Positions 16,381 through 26,627 of a stretch of DNA of 46,548 nt are shown here, piece by piece; the stretch's first letter is position 1; each line of letters begins with the position of its first letter. Made by a program: the position numbers and the translations under genes. The DNA lies in the NCBI RefSeq assembly GCF_003472385.1, contig NZ_QRLV01000014.1, positions 1 to 46,548 of the forward strand. The letters run 5' to 3'. This stretch comes from Sutterella sp. AM11-39. GTDB lineage: Bacteria > Pseudomonadota > Gammaproteobacteria > Burkholderiales > Burkholderiaceae_F. Under the pieces are notes generated by a model, which worked only from the letters and a program-made list of their open reading frames with translations, searched no databases and had not been told where the DNA came from.

Positions 16381-17460
16381 TTATCGGGCCGCTTCCTCGA
16401 TCATGTCGCACACGGCGTTGACGGCATTGGCGCGCGCAAGGCTTCTGGCGTTGTGCGCCAGCTGCAGGATGCGATCGCGCTTCAAACCCATCAACACGCC
16501 AAAGAGATGTTCCTTGGTGAGCTGAGACTGCTCAAGCAGGACGGCCGCGTCGTGGCCTGCCATATAACGGGCGTTTCCGAGCTGATGCTGAGTGGTCTTA
16601 ACGACGAAGGGCACCAAAACGGAAGCGGCGCCCGCAGCGCAGATTTCGCTCACGGTCATCGCGCCTGAGCGGCAGATCACCACGTCGCTCTCAAGATAGG
16701 CCTTATCCATGTCATGGATGAATTCCACCACTTCGGCCTGAATACCCAACTGTTCGTAGCGCGCCTTGACAGCCTCGACGTTGCCCTTGCCCGTCTGATG
16801 CAGTACGGTCGGACGCTTGTCTTCGTCAAACATCGCAAGCGCCTCGGGCACCGTTTCGTTCAACACCTTGGCGCCGAGACTGCCGCCGAACACGAGCAAC
16901 TTCATCGGGCCGGTACGGCCGCTCAAGCGCTCTTCAGGCGCAGGCAGAGCTTCGATTTCCGCGCGCACGGGGTTGCCCGTGATGCGTCCCTTTTCGTTGG
17001 AGGCGCTGCGAGCACTGCCAGCAAAGCCGCAGGCAACGAGCTTGGCCTTATCGAGCACAATCTTGGAGCTCATCAAAATGTCGGCGTCGCAGTTCATCAG
17101 CACGATCGGTGTCTTGATGCTTTCGGCCCCCTTGCACACGGGAACGGCAATGTAGCCGCCGGTGGTAAAAAGCACGTCGGGGCGCATCTGTGCAAAAAGC
17201 TTCTTGGCTGCATGGGTCGACTTCACAAGCTTGATGGCGCCCGAAACCAAGCCCGAGAGACCGCGGCCGCGCATGCCGCGGAAATCCAGCCCGTGAAAAA
17301 CGATGTCATCGCGCCCGACCAGACCGCCTTCCATACCGGTCTGCGTACCGATCCACTCAATGTCCCAGCCGCGGCGTCGCATCTCTCGAGCCACAGCCAA
17401 GCCCGGCATCACATGCCCGCCGGTGCCGGCCGCCGCAATCACCAATTTCTTCCCGCTCAT
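16381..17460 (-). CDS. murG: UDP-GlcNAc:lipid I GlcNAc transferase MurG
   Basis: GT28 glycosyltransferase that converts lipid I to lipid II on the inner membrane face. The 359-residue product has the glycine-rich loop [39 protein letters not shown], the donor-binding [15 protein letters not shown], and [18 protein letters not shown] as in other Betaproteobacteria. One oddity: the usual IVLHEQN motif after the GGY block reads IVLMNCD here, so the conserved His, Glu and Asn are replaced. Since the rest is intact and no second murG is seen, it is probably functional. Confidence 0.94.
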   Translation of the reverse strand: MSGKKLVIAAAGTGGHVMPGLAVAREMRRRGWDIEWIGTQTGMEGGLVGRDDIVFHGLDFRGMRGRGLSGLVSGAIKLVKSTHAAKKLFAQMRPDVLFTTGGYIAVPVCKGAESIKTPIVLMNCDADILMSSKIVLDKAKLVACGFAGSARSASNEKGRITGNPVRAEIEALPAPEERLSGRTGPMKLLVFGGSLGAKVLNETVPEALAMFDEDKRPTVLHQTGKGNVEAVKARYEQLGIQAEVVEFIHDMDKAYLESDVVICRSGAMTVSEICAAGAASVLVPFVVKTTQHQLGNARYMAGHDAAVLLEQSQLTKEHLFGVLMGLKRDRILQLAHNARSLARANAVNAVCDMIEEAAR

Positions 17461-17507
17461 TTTTTCTCGTTCCTACTTAAAAAATTCTGTACCTGAAAGT
17501 GTTTTCG

Positions 17508-18734
17508 CTACACCTTGCCGCCGCGCATGAGAATACGGTTTTCTCGGTCCACACGCAAAAGCAACCCTACGGCGGCCAGCGTAAAGAGCAACGACGAGCC
17601 ACCGTAGCTCATCAGCGGAAGCGTCAGCCCCTTGGTGGGCAAAAGTCCCGTAGCGACGCCCGCGTTGATCACCACTTGAATGCCGATCCAGATGCCCACA
17701 CCCTCGGCCACAAGACCGGAAAACACGCGATCGAGCTTGATGGCCTGTCGACCGATGGCAAACGCGCGGCGCACGAAACAGTAATAGCCGATCAAGACGC
17801 CCGTGACGCCTACAAAGCCCAGCTCCTCGCCCAACACGGCCAAAATGAAGTCGGTGTGCGCTTCAGGCAGATAATGCAGTTTCTCAACGGAAGCCCCCAG
17901 CCCCACCCCGAGCAGTTCTCCGCGGCCGAAAGCAATCAGCGAGTGACTCAGCTGGTATGCCTTATTGAGCGCATAGTCGCTGCTCCAGGGATCGAGATAC
18001 GCCATCACACGCTGTAGTCGCCACGGCGAGTCGTAAATCATGAGTGTCACCACCGCCACCACGGCGATGGACACCACCACGAAGATGCGCAGATTGAGAC
18101 CACCCAAAAAGAGCACGCCCATGGCGATTGCCACGGTCACCATGATGGCGCCCAAGTCAGGCTGCAGACTGATGAGGCCGGCCACCATACACATCACGAG
18201 CGCCATGGGCCCCAGCCCCTTACTGAACGAGTGCATGTAGTCCTGACGGCGCACGGTAAAGGCGGCGGCCCCGAGCAAAATCGCAAACTTGGCAAACTCG
18301 GTGACCTGCAGATTCATGAGCCCCAGATTGATCCAGCGTCTTGAACCGTTGACGGACTTGCCGACACCGGGCACCAGAACTGCAACGAGAAACAGGACGG
18401 CTGCCGCCATAAGCCATGGCGCAAGCTTGTACCACACGCGCATCGGAATGCGGCAGACGGCGTAGGCCGCCACGATGCCCAGCGCAATCGAACTCAGATG
18501 CCGCAGCAAAAAGTGATACTGCGTTGTGTTGTAGCGGGGGCTGTCGGCCAAGGAAATCGAAGCCGAATAGACCATGAGCGCACCCATGGCAAGCAGCCCA
18601 AGCGTGATGAACACCACGGCCGGATCGTATCCGTCGGCGCGCATGTTCGTGGTCCTCCCCCTTAGAACCGGCTCATCGGCCCAGGCGCGATAGACGGGCG
18701 CCTGCGGGGTTTCCTTGCGTGAGAAGAGCCCCAT
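17508..18734 (-). CDS. ftsW: Peptidoglycan glycosyltransferase FtsW (SEDS family)
   Basis: Ten-helix SEDS polymerase that extends septal glycan strands from lipid II together with FtsI. The 408-residue product shows VYSASISLA after the first helix, the conserved NGSRRWINLG loop, SLQPDLGA, the long periplasmic loop with WRLQRVMAYLDPWSSDY, HTDFILAVLGEELGFVG, and GLLPTKGLTLPLMSYGGSSLL near the C-terminus. Its ATG overlaps the murD stop by one base (TGATG), implying translational coupling. Confidence 0.96.
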   Translation of the reverse strand: MGLFSRKETPQAPVYRAWADEPVLRGRTTNMRADGYDPAVVFITLGLLAMGALMVYSASISLADSPRYNTTQYHFLLRHLSSIALGIVAAYAVCRIPMRVWYKLAPWLMAAAVLFLVAVLVPGVGKSVNGSRRWINLGLMNLQVTEFAKFAILLGAAAFTVRRQDYMHSFSKGLGPMALVMCMVAGLISLQPDLGAIMVTVAIAMGVLFLGGLNLRIFVVVSIAVVAVVTLMIYDSPWRLQRVMAYLDPWSSDYALNKAYQLSHSLIAFGRGELLGVGLGASVEKLHYLPEAHTDFILAVLGEELGFVGVTGVLIGYYCFVRRAFAIGRQAIKLDRVFSGLVAEGVGIWIGIQVVINAGVATGLLPTKGLTLPLMSYGGSSLLFTLAAVGLLLRVDRENRILMRGGKV

Positions 18735-20242
18735 CAGTCAAGCTCCCGTTTGCTGCCGGAAACGCGCGCGGCAATTTCTTTTGCCTTAGTCACAAAGCGC
18801 GCGCTGCGCTCGGCATAGTTGGCAAACATGTCCCAGCTTGCGCAGGCAGGCGACAGCAGCACGACGCCGCCCTCGGGCGCGTGATCAAAGGCCATCTGAA
18901 CAGCCGCTTCAAAGTCGGTGCCGGCATTTTCCAGGCAAATTCCGCTTGCGGCGACGCCCTCTTTAATCTTGTCGGCATCGCGCCCGATGAGCACGGCGTA
19001 GTCGGCATATTGAGCCAAAGCCTTTGCCAAAGGAGAGAAGTCCTGTCCCTTGCCGTCACCGCCCAAAATGATGCTCACGCGGCGGCCGGACTTGCCCAGA
19101 CCTTCGAGAGCTGCCTTGACGGCCCCGACGTTGGTGCCTTTGCTGTCGTCGATGAATTCGATGCCGTTTACCGACAACACGGGCTGCACGCGATGCGCTT
19201 CGCCTTCATAGGTTTTGAGCACCTGAAGCGCAGCTCCCAGGGGAAGTCCCACGGCCTCGATCAGGGCAAGTGCGGCAAGCGCATTCATCGCGTTGTGGCG
19301 CCCCCGGATACGCAATGCCTCAACAGGCATCAAAAGTTCGAGCGACGAGGTTTCGCCAAAAAGCGCCGCTTTCTTTTCACTTTTCCATTGCACGGCGGGG
19401 CGCGCCTTTCGGGCAAGCCACTCCACGCCCTCTTCGCTTACGATCCCCCACTGTCCGTCGGCCTCGGGAGCCGAGTCGCCGAAACTCACCGAGTTCTCGG
19501 GCATGAAGGCGCGCATGCAAGCCTCATCGTCGCGATTGAGCACGCGCAGCGTGCGATCAGAGAAGATTTTTGTTTTGGCCGCTTCGTAGGCCGCCATCGA
19601 GCCGTGCCAGTCCACGTGATCTTCGGTGAGATTCAAAAAGGCGGCGGCCGTGCAATTGAGGCTCGTCGTGGTCTGCAATTGGAAGCTTGAGAGCTCCAGC
19701 ACCCATACGTCAGGCAGCGTGTTGTCCTGCAGATGGCGGTCAAGTTCCATCAGAGCACTCGGACCGATGTTGCCGGCCACAACAGTCGAGCGACTGGCAG
19801 CAGCCATTTTGCTCGTGAGCACTGTGGTGGTGGTCTTGCCGTTGGTGCCGGTGATGCCGATCACGATGGGCTTGTAGGCGCGGTAGCTTTCCAGGCGCTT
19901 GAGTTCTCGCGCAAAGAGTTCGATTTCGCCCACGACCTCGGCGCCCTGTTCGCGCGCGGCTGTGACAAGCGGAGCCGCCTTGGAAAACTCAGGCGACAGG
20001 CCGGGACTCAACACCAAAAGATCAATGCCGTCGGCAATGAGCGACGCGTCGAAGTCCGAGCGGACGAACCGAGGTTTGGAAGCGTCAGACTCAAAAAGCT
20101 TGAGCCCCGAAGGGTTAGATGCGCCGTCAACGATCGTGGTCTGCCAACCGCGGGAATGCAAAAAGCGAGCCGCTGCGGCTCCCGACGTGCCGCATCCGAG
20201 CACCAATGCCTTGCGTCCGTTTTCCAAGCGAATATGCGCCAC
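18734..20242 (-). CDS. murD: UDP-N-acetylmuramoyl-L-alanine--D-glutamate ligase
   Basis: Second Mur ligase; adds D-glutamate to UDP-MurNAc-L-Ala. The 502-residue product has the N-terminal substrate-binding Rossmann loop VLGCGTSGAAAARFL (14-28), P-loop GTNGKTTTT (132-140), LELSSFQL, NLTEDHVDWHG, GRHNAMNA and EFIDDSKGTNVGA. It is somewhat longer than the E. coli enzyme (438 aa). An insertion near residues 255-300 (around QWGIVSEEGVEWLARKAR) accounts for part of this. It overlaps ftsW by one base. Confidence 0.96.
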   Translation of the reverse strand: MAHIRLENGRKALVLGCGTSGAAAARFLHSRGWQTTIVDGASNPSGLKLFESDASKPRFVRSDFDASLIADGIDLLVLSPGLSPEFSKAAPLVTAAREQGAEVVGEIELFARELKRLESYRAYKPIVIGITGTNGKTTTTVLTSKMAAASRSTVVAGNIGPSALMELDRHLQDNTLPDVWVLELSSFQLQTTTSLNCTAAAFLNLTEDHVDWHGSMAAYEAAKTKIFSDRTLRVLNRDDEACMRAFMPENSVSFGDSAPEADGQWGIVSEEGVEWLARKARPAVQWKSEKKAALFGETSSLELLMPVEALRIRGRHNAMNALAALALIEAVGLPLGAALQVLKTYEGEAHRVQPVLSVNGIEFIDDSKGTNVGAVKAALEGLGKSGRRVSIILGGDGKGQDFSPLAKALAQYADYAVLIGRDADKIKEGVAASGICLENAGTDFEAAVQMAFDHAPEGGVVLLSPACASWDMFANYAERSARFVTKAKEIAARVSGSKRELD

Positions 20243-20322
20243 AGCTTCCTCTCTTTAGTGCAAACGCGCCGCTGCCTGTGCCGGCCGACGGCGCGTCCGC
20301 TTGTCTTTAATCGGCTGATTGA

Positions 20323-21486
20323 TCAGCGAATTTTAAGGGTAGACAGACCAATGAGCACCAGGACAAACGTGATGATCCAAAAACGAACCACCACCTGCGT
20401 TTCTTTCCAGCCCTTGAGTTCGAAATGATGGTGAATCGGCGCCATCAGGAAGACGCGCTTGCCGTGCGTCAGACGGAAGTACGTCGTCTGAATCATCACC
20501 GAAAGCGTTTCGACCACAAAGATGCCGCCCATGATGGCAAGCACGATTTCCTGGCGCGTGATCACAGCGATGGTCCCCAGAGCGCCGCCCAGCGCCAAAG
20601 CGCCCACGTCGCCCATGAAGACCTGCGCGGGATAGCAGTTAAACCACAAAAATGCCAAACCGGCACCCGCAAGCGCCGCGCAGACGACCACGAGCTCGCC
20701 CGCACCGCGGATATATTCGAAGTAGAGGTAATCGGCATAGTCGGGGCGGCCCACCACATAGGCAAAGATGCCCAAGGCGGAACCCACCATCACGCAGGGC
20801 AGAATCGCCAGACCGTCCAGACCGTCGGTGAGATTGACGGCGTTGGACGTACCGACAATCACGATATAGGTAAAGATCACAAAACCGAAGACGCCAAAGG
20901 GGAAGGCGATCTGCTTGAAAAACGGCACCGTCAGCCACAGTTTGCCCGGAGAACTGAACGTAAAGCCGCTCTTGATCCAGGCCCAGATGGCCGACCAGAC
21001 GCCCGCTTCTTCCGGCATCGACAGAGTAAAGGCGAGATAGACGGCGGCAATCAGGCCGATCACGCTCTGCCAAGCAAACTTCTCGCGGGCACTCATGCCT
21101 TCGGGATTGTGGTGCACGACCTTGCGATAGTCGTCGGTCCACCCGATTGCGCCGTAACCCAGCGTCACGAAGAGCACCACCCACACGAAGCGGTTGGAGA
21201 GATCCATCCACAAAAGCGTCGAAATGCCGATCGCAACCAGAATCAACGCGCCGCCCATCGTGGGCGTGCCGTCTTTGACAAGATGGCTTTTGGGGCCGTA
21301 GCCGCGCACCGCCTGACCGATCTTCATGGCGCGCAGGCGCGCAATCACGGCCGGTCCCGCAGCAAATCCGATCGCCATGGCGGTCAGCGCCGCCAGCACC
21401 GCCCTTAAACTCAGATAGTTAAAGACGGAGAAAAACCGAATGTCTTCGGAAAGCCACTGAAAAATATACAAAAGCATCGGGACCAA
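20323..21486 (-). CDS. mraY: Phospho-N-acetylmuramoyl-pentapeptide transferase MraY
   Basis: Integral membrane enzyme transferring phospho-MurNAc-pentapeptide to undecaprenyl phosphate, giving lipid I. The 387-residue product has about ten transmembrane helices and the polyprenyl-phosphate transferase motifs: [15 protein letters not shown] (catalytic DD), [26 protein letters not shown] and [13 protein letters not shown]. The 80-base gap before murD and the 81-base gap after murF are larger than elsewhere in the cluster; I see no promoter or terminator in them. Confidence 0.97.
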   Translation of the reverse strand: MVPMLLYIFQWLSEDIRFFSVFNYLSLRAVLAALTAMAIGFAAGPAVIARLRAMKIGQAVRGYGPKSHLVKDGTPTMGGALILVAIGISTLLWMDLSNRFVWVVLFVTLGYGAIGWTDDYRKVVHHNPEGMSAREKFAWQSVIGLIAAVYLAFTLSMPEEAGVWSAIWAWIKSGFTFSSPGKLWLTVPFFKQIAFPFGVFGFVIFTYIVIVGTSNAVNLTDGLDGLAILPCVMVGSALGIFAYVVGRPDYADYLYFEYIRGAGELVVVCAALAGAGLAFLWFNCYPAQVFMGDVGALALGGALGTIAVITRQEIVLAIMGGIFVVETLSVMIQTTYFRLTHGKRVFLMAPIHHHFELKGWKETQVVVRFWIITFVLVLIGLSTLKIR

Positions 21487-21567
21487 CCAGTGCGGACGTT
21501 TCCTTGTCGCCCGCTTTGCCTGAAAAAAGATCGAATTGTACGCCGTCTGCGTTGACGGTCTTTGTGT

Positions 21568-22956
21568 TTACTGCGCCGTGCCGGGATCCTTCAAAAGGCT
21601 TTCCACGACCCGATCAAGCCGCTGGGAGTGACTCGCTTTCACCAGAACGCTCGCGGGCGTGCGAACGGCTTCGCGCACGGCCCGAAGCAGCATGTCGGTG
21701 GCATCATAATGGCGTCCAGCTGCACCGAAGGCCTGTACCGCGTGAACCATGTCGGGCCCCGTTGCCAAAAATCGGTCAATGCCCTTTTGTTTGGCATAGC
21801 GTCCGATTTCGGCATGAAACTCGACGTGTTGTTCGCCTGTTTCAGCCATGTCGCCGGCAACGAGCACGCGCGGCGCGGGTTGTGCGGCAAGCACGTCAAT
21901 GGCTGCACGCATACTGTCGGGATTGGCGTTGTAGGAGTCGTCAATCAGAAGAGCCCCGCCGGCGAGCTGATGACGTCGTCCGCGTCCCGGCAGCGCTTCG
22001 AATCGCGCAAGACCGCGCGAGACGGCTTCCGGCGTCACCCCCGCGGCAAGCGCCGCTGCGGCCGCAGCAGCTGCATCGTGTTCGGCGTGTTTGCCGCTGA
22101 TGGCTAGCGTTGTTTCGATTCGAGTGTTTTTGCACTGAATGATGAGCTTGTCGCCTTCTCGGCGCGTCGTCAGATCGGCCGTGGGGCTTGCGCCTTCGCA
22201 GTAGCGCGTCACCTGGCAGCCGCGGGCGCGGGCGTAATCAAGCCACAGCGGCAGGCAGGCGTCCTTTTGCGGCAGCACCGCCTTGCCTTTGGCCGACAAG
22301 GCGACAATTGCAAAGGCGTTTTCGCGCGCGGAAGCCTCCACGCCGTCCAAAAATTCCTGGTGTTCGCGCTGTGCGTTGGTGATCACCGTCACGGTCGGAC
22401 GAATCCAGCTCACGAGCTTGGCCATTTCGCCGGGATGACTGATGCCGGCTTCGATGACCGCCACCTTGGTTTCACGATCGAAGCGAAGCAGCATCATCGG
22501 CACGCCGATGTGGTTGTTGTAGTTCTTCTCGGTGGCAACGACGCGCGACTCGCCCACAAAAGAGCGCAGGATCGTGGCGATCATCTGCGTGGTGGTGGTT
22601 TTCCCGTTGCTGCCTGCCACACAAATTACCGGCACCGCAAACTGACTGCGCCAGGCGCGGGCGAGAGCCCCGAGCGCCTCTTGCGTATCGCGCACGATGA
22701 TCTGCGGGCAGCTTGCACCCGTATCACGCTCAACCACCACGACGCTTGCGCCGTCTCGGGCCGCCTGCGCCGCGTAGTCGTGTCCGTCGAAGCGCTCACC
22801 CTTGAGCGCCACAAAGACGCTTCCCTGCCGCACCTGTCGGGAATCGGTGCACACCGGGCCCAAATCGGCTCCGGTGGTGTTGCCGAGCGTGCGCACTATG
22901 ACCGTCGCGAGCGCATGCTCGAGCGTGCTCATCGTCCAAGTGTTCTTTCCAACCAT
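21568..22956 (-). CDS. murF: UDP-MurNAc-tripeptide--D-Ala-D-Ala ligase
   Basis: Fourth Mur ligase; adds the D-Ala-D-Ala made by DdlB. The 462-residue product has TDSRQVRQGSVFVALKGERFDGHDY, P-loop GSNGKTTT (115-122), NNHIGVPMMLLR, NAQREHQEFLDG, and IDDSYNANPDSM in the C-terminal domain. Two starts are possible: ATG 22956, eight bases after the murE stop, or ATG 22932 (MSTLEHAL), which fits the family N-terminus about equally well. I kept the longer one. Confidence 0.95.
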   Translation of the reverse strand: MVGKNTWTMSTLEHALATVIVRTLGNTTGADLGPVCTDSRQVRQGSVFVALKGERFDGHDYAAQAARDGASVVVVERDTGASCPQIIVRDTQEALGALARAWRSQFAVPVICVAGSNGKTTTTQMIATILRSFVGESRVVATEKNYNNHIGVPMMLLRFDRETKVAVIEAGISHPGEMAKLVSWIRPTVTVITNAQREHQEFLDGVEASARENAFAIVALSAKGKAVLPQKDACLPLWLDYARARGCQVTRYCEGASPTADLTTRREGDKLIIQCKNTRIETTLAISGKHAEHDAAAAAAAALAAGVTPEAVSRGLARFEALPGRGRRHQLAGGALLIDDSYNANPDSMRAAIDVLAAQPAPRVLVAGDMAETGEQHVEFHAEIGRYAKQKGIDRFLATGPDMVHAVQAFGAAGRHYDATDMLLRAVREAVRTPASVLVKASHSQRLDRVVESLLKDPGTAQ

Positions 22957-22964
22957 CTTCGTCT

Positions 22965-24485
22965 TCAGTTCTTCTGTGCCAGACGCGCGTGCCGCTCGTT
23001 AAAGGCTTCGCGCGCCGTTTCCAAATCGTCGAAAGGATGCCGCACGCCGGCGACTTCTTGATAATCCTCGTGTCCCTTACCGGCAATCAGGACGACGTCC
23101 CGGGATTGCGCCTGGCAAATGCTCTGCACAATAGCCGTGCGGCGATCAAGTTCCATACGCACGGTGTGCTTGCGATCCGCCGGCACCCCGGCTTCGATCG
23201 CCCGCGCAATGGCGGCGGGATCTTCCGTTCGGGGGTTGTCGCTCGTGATGACGCAAGCGTCGGCGAGTTTTGAAGCCGTCTCGCCCATGATGGGGCGTTT
23301 GCCCGCGTCGCGATCACCTCCGGCGCCAAAGACGCAGATCAATTTGCCGCCGCGGCTTTCAGCCGTCTCGCGCAACGCGCAAAGAACCTTTTCGAGCGCA
23401 TCGGGCGTGTGGGCGTAGTCCACAACGGCAAGCGGCGCCTGCGGCCGTGTGACGCTCTGCAGTCTTCCGACAGGCGCGTGCAGCGTTTCGAGCGCGCGAC
23501 AGATCGCTTCCACGTCAAAGCCGAGGCTCAGCGCGGCCCCCGCTGCGCTCAAGAAATTGCTCACGTTAAAGCGACCGAACACCTTGGTGGCAACTTCATG
23601 GCACTTCCCTTGCCAGCACAGCGTAAAGCGCATGCCACTTTCGTCGTGCGTGATGCGTGCAGCGGTAAGCATTTCGCATCCGTCCACAACGCAATCTTCG
23701 TAGAGGCTCGTTGCGATCGTGCGCACGCCGCGCTCAAGCGTCCGGACGATGAAACGGCGACCGGCCGCATCGTCGGCGTTGATCACCGCGGTTTTCAGTC
23801 CCGGCCAGTCGAAGAGCACCGCTTTGGCCGCTTCATAGGCCTGCGTAGTCTTGTGGTAGTCCAGATGGTCGCGCGTCAGATTGGTAAAAACGGCCGTTTC
23901 AATGGCCGTGCCGTCAAGGCGATGACGCACGAGACCGATGGAACTTGCTTCGAGCGCAAAAGCTTTTGCTTGAGCGCTCTTGAGCTTTTTAAAGGTCAGT
24001 TGGAGTGTTGCCGCATCGGGCGTCGTAAGCCCTGCTTCCTCGATCTGTTTGCCGTCGAGAAATGTGCCGACCGTACCGATCGCCGCCGTGCTCATGCCCA
24101 GACGCGAAAGGAGCGCCGCCACCCAGTGGCTCGTGCTCGTCTTGCCGTTGGTGCCCGTGATCGCGATGCCGTGCATGGTCTTTGAGGGCTCACCGTAGTA
24201 AAGCGACGCAATAGGCCCGAGCTTTGCATGCAGATCGGGCACTTCGGCGTAGGGAAGCCCCGCGCACTTTTGCTGAACATCATCACGCTTTTCACACACG
24301 ATACAGCTTGCGCGGCGGGCGGCCGCCACCGGAGCAAAACTCAAGCCGTCGGCCTTGGCGCCCCTGATTGCCACAAACACGTCGCCCGGCTCAAGTTTTC
24401 TCGAGTCCAGACAAAGGCGAGCCTCATCGCCCGCTGTGTAGTGAAGCCACTGCGCGCAAGAAGGCGCCGATACACACTCAGTCAT
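22965..24485 (-). CDS. murE: UDP-MurNAc-L-Ala-D-Glu--meso-2,6-diaminopimelate ligase
   Basis: Third Mur ligase. The 506-residue product has CLDSRKLEPGDVFVAIRG, P-loop GTNGKTST (111-118), LTTPDA, EASSIGL, FTNLTRDHLDYH and DYAHTPDALE. The amino-acid selectivity motif DNPR at 416-419 is the form specific for meso-diaminopimelate, so the stem peptide is of the Gram-negative DAP type. The start overlaps the ftsI end by eight bases. Confidence 0.96.
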   Translation of the reverse strand: MTECVSAPSCAQWLHYTAGDEARLCLDSRKLEPGDVFVAIRGAKADGLSFAPVAAARRASCIVCEKRDDVQQKCAGLPYAEVPDLHAKLGPIASLYYGEPSKTMHGIAITGTNGKTSTSHWVAALLSRLGMSTAAIGTVGTFLDGKQIEEAGLTTPDAATLQLTFKKLKSAQAKAFALEASSIGLVRHRLDGTAIETAVFTNLTRDHLDYHKTTQAYEAAKAVLFDWPGLKTAVINADDAAGRRFIVRTLERGVRTIATSLYEDCVVDGCEMLTAARITHDESGMRFTLCWQGKCHEVATKVFGRFNVSNFLSAAGAALSLGFDVEAICRALETLHAPVGRLQSVTRPQAPLAVVDYAHTPDALEKVLCALRETAESRGGKLICVFGAGGDRDAGKRPIMGETASKLADACVITSDNPRTEDPAAIARAIEAGVPADRKHTVRMELDRRTAIVQSICQAQSRDVVLIAGKGHEDYQEVAGVRHPFDDLETAREAFNERHARLAQKN

Positions 24486-26289
24486 TTCTCTGGCCTCTTA
24501 CCAAAATGCCGGGAGCGGCACCGAAACCTGCCGCATCGGGATGCACGCCGATCAAGCGAAGGGCGCCCGCCGTGACTTCGTTAAAGACGGGCGCGGCAAC
24601 AGCGCCGCCGTAGTAACTGCCGCGCGTGGGTTCGTCAATCATCACCGCTACGATCAGACGCGGCTGTCCGGCGGGAGCCATGCCCACGAAACTGGCCACA
24701 TACTTGTCGACGTACTGACCGTTTTCAATCTTGTTGGCCGTACCGGTTTTACCCGCCACCGTATAACCCTGCACGTTGACGCGGCGGGCGGTGCCGGCCT
24801 GCACGGTTTCGGCCATCATGGCGCGCATCTGGCGAGCAACTTCCGGTCGGAAGATCTGCTTGCCCACCGCTTCCTTGCTCGTGCGGCGGAAGGTCAAATC
24901 GATGACGTCGCCATTGCGGGCAAGCGCCGTGTAGGCGCGTACAAGCTGCATGAGCGAAACGGAAATGCCGTGACCGTAGCTGATGGTAGCCTGCTCAATC
25001 GGGCGCCAGCTTTTGGCGGGTCGCAGCCGACCGCCCGTGGCGCCGGGAAAGCCCGTTTGCGGAGGCGTACCGAACCCCAGGTCGTTGTACATCTGCCAGA
25101 GCGTCTGCGGCTGCATTTCCAGCGCGATCTTGGAAGTGCCGATGTTGGACGACTTGGAGACGACCTGGCTTACCGTGATCATGCCGAAATCGTGCGTGTC
25201 GCCGATCGTTCTGTCGCCAATCGTGAGTTTTCCGGGAGCCGTTTGCACCAACGTGTCCGGACGCACGATACCGAGATCCAGCGCCTTGGCAATCGCAAAG
25301 GGCTTCATGGTGGAACCGGGCTCGAACGTATCGGTGAGCACGCGGTTGCGGATGTTTTCCATGCGCACGAAACGGCGGGAGTTGGGGTCGTACGTCGGCC
25401 AGTTGCTCATTGCAAGAATTTCGCCGGTACGCACGTCCACCACAACAACGGCGCCGGCCTTGGCCTGATGGCGTTCGACGGCGTTCTGAAGCGCCTTATG
25501 CGCGATGAACTGCAGACGCGAATCGATCGAGAGCACCACGTCGGTACCGACTTCACCCTCCTTCACCCAAACGTCTTCAACAATACGGCCGAGTCGGTCG
25601 CGAATGACGCGACGAGAGCCCTGCTTGCCGGAAAGGATTTCGTTGTTGGCAAGCTCCACCCCCTCTCGGCCGTTGTTGTCCGAGTCGGTAAAGCCCACGA
25701 CATGCGCCGAAATCGGACCGTCGGGGTAATTGCGGCGCACTTCGTTGTTGACGTGAATGCCGGGCAATTGCAACGCACGTACCGCCTCACCCTTCTCGAC
25801 TTCAATCTGACGGTCAATGTAAACAAAGCTCTTGTTCTTGCGGGCTTGCAAACGCTCGCGAATGGCGGCGCCGGACTCATCCAGAAGAGCTCCCAGCTGG
25901 TCGAACTGAGCGTCCGTCAGCCTCAGCGCTTCTCCGGGCTCGGCCCAGACGCTGCGCGCCGGAATGGTGGAAGCCAGAACCACGCCGTTACGATCGAAAA
26001 TCTGACCTCGCTGTGCGGGCACGGGAAGCGTGCGGGCATAGCGTGCCTCACCCTGCTTTTGCAGAAAGTCCGTCGAGATGCCGCACTGCAGCCAAAAGGC
26101 TTTGCCCAGCACTGCCACCAAGCCGACAAAAAAGAGGCAGAAAACAACCTTGCTGCGCGTGGCGGAAATTTCAGCGCTCAACAACGCCTCTTCGCCGCTG
26201 TCGGTGCGGCGCTTCTTGGGCGACGTATCTTCGCGCCAGAAAGCGAGAACGGCCGAACGAATGCGCTCAAAGAATGCAGAAGGCGTCAT
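24478..26289 (-). CDS. ftsI: Septal peptidoglycan transpeptidase FtsI (PBP3)
   Basis: Class B penicillin-binding protein of 603 residues. It has a cytoplasmic tail, one transmembrane helix (about 45-66, FCLFFVGLVAVLGKAFWLQC), the pedestal domain with RGQIFDRNGVVLA, and the transpeptidase domain. The serine active site STMK is at 326-329, SSN at 380-382 and KTGT at 514-517. It works with FtsW. Its ATG overlaps the ftsL stop by four bases. The cytoplasmic tail (about 40 residues, KKRRTDSGEEA) is slightly long. Confidence 0.96.
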   Translation of the reverse strand: MTPSAFFERIRSAVLAFWREDTSPKKRRTDSGEEALLSAEISATRSKVVFCLFFVGLVAVLGKAFWLQCGISTDFLQKQGEARYARTLPVPAQRGQIFDRNGVVLASTIPARSVWAEPGEALRLTDAQFDQLGALLDESGAAIRERLQARKNKSFVYIDRQIEVEKGEAVRALQLPGIHVNNEVRRNYPDGPISAHVVGFTDSDNNGREGVELANNEILSGKQGSRRVIRDRLGRIVEDVWVKEGEVGTDVVLSIDSRLQFIAHKALQNAVERHQAKAGAVVVVDVRTGEILAMSNWPTYDPNSRRFVRMENIRNRVLTDTFEPGSTMKPFAIAKALDLGIVRPDTLVQTAPGKLTIGDRTIGDTHDFGMITVSQVVSKSSNIGTSKIALEMQPQTLWQMYNDLGFGTPPQTGFPGATGGRLRPAKSWRPIEQATISYGHGISVSLMQLVRAYTALARNGDVIDLTFRRTSKEAVGKQIFRPEVARQMRAMMAETVQAGTARRVNVQGYTVAGKTGTANKIENGQYVDKYVASFVGMAPAGQPRLIVAVMIDEPTRGSYYGGAVAAPVFNEVTAGALRLIGVHPDAAGFGAAPGILVRGQRND

Positions 26290-26627
26290 TTGCGCACCTC
26301 CATGTGTTCCTTGAGCAGCACCTGCGGCTCGACTTCAAACAAGACCGTGTTGGTGACGTCAGCGGCAATAAAGCCCATTTCACCGGCGCGACGCGAGACG
26401 GCTGCGGGCAGCGCGGCCTTCGAAAGGTCAAGCGCCAATTGGCTTGAGTCATCGGCCAGTTTTCTGGCCATATCGTTGGCGCGCTCGATTTCCACGAAAA
26501 GCAAACGCACCCGGTACTGCGTCGTCACCAAAGCACCCGCGCTCAGAATCAAAACGATCGCCGAAACGAGCGCCACCACAAAAAGGAAACGCTCCGAAAT
26601 AAACGCCAAGGTGTGCGAGCGAGTCAT
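26286..26627 (-). CDS. ftsL: Cell division protein FtsL
   Basis: Small bitopic divisome protein of 113 residues. One transmembrane helix (about 14-34, VVALVSAIVLILSAGALV) is followed by a periplasmic heptad-patterned helix (VRLLFVEIERANDMARKLADD), expected to form a coiled coil with FtsB. Sequence conservation in this family is low; the call rests on topology, size and position between rsmH and ftsI, overlapping both by four bases. Confidence 0.9.
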   Translation of the reverse strand: MTRSHTLAFISERFLFVVALVSAIVLILSAGALVTTQYRVRLLFVEIERANDMARKLADDSSQLALDLSKAALPAAVSRRAGEMGFIAADVTNTVLFEVEPQVLLKEHMEVRK

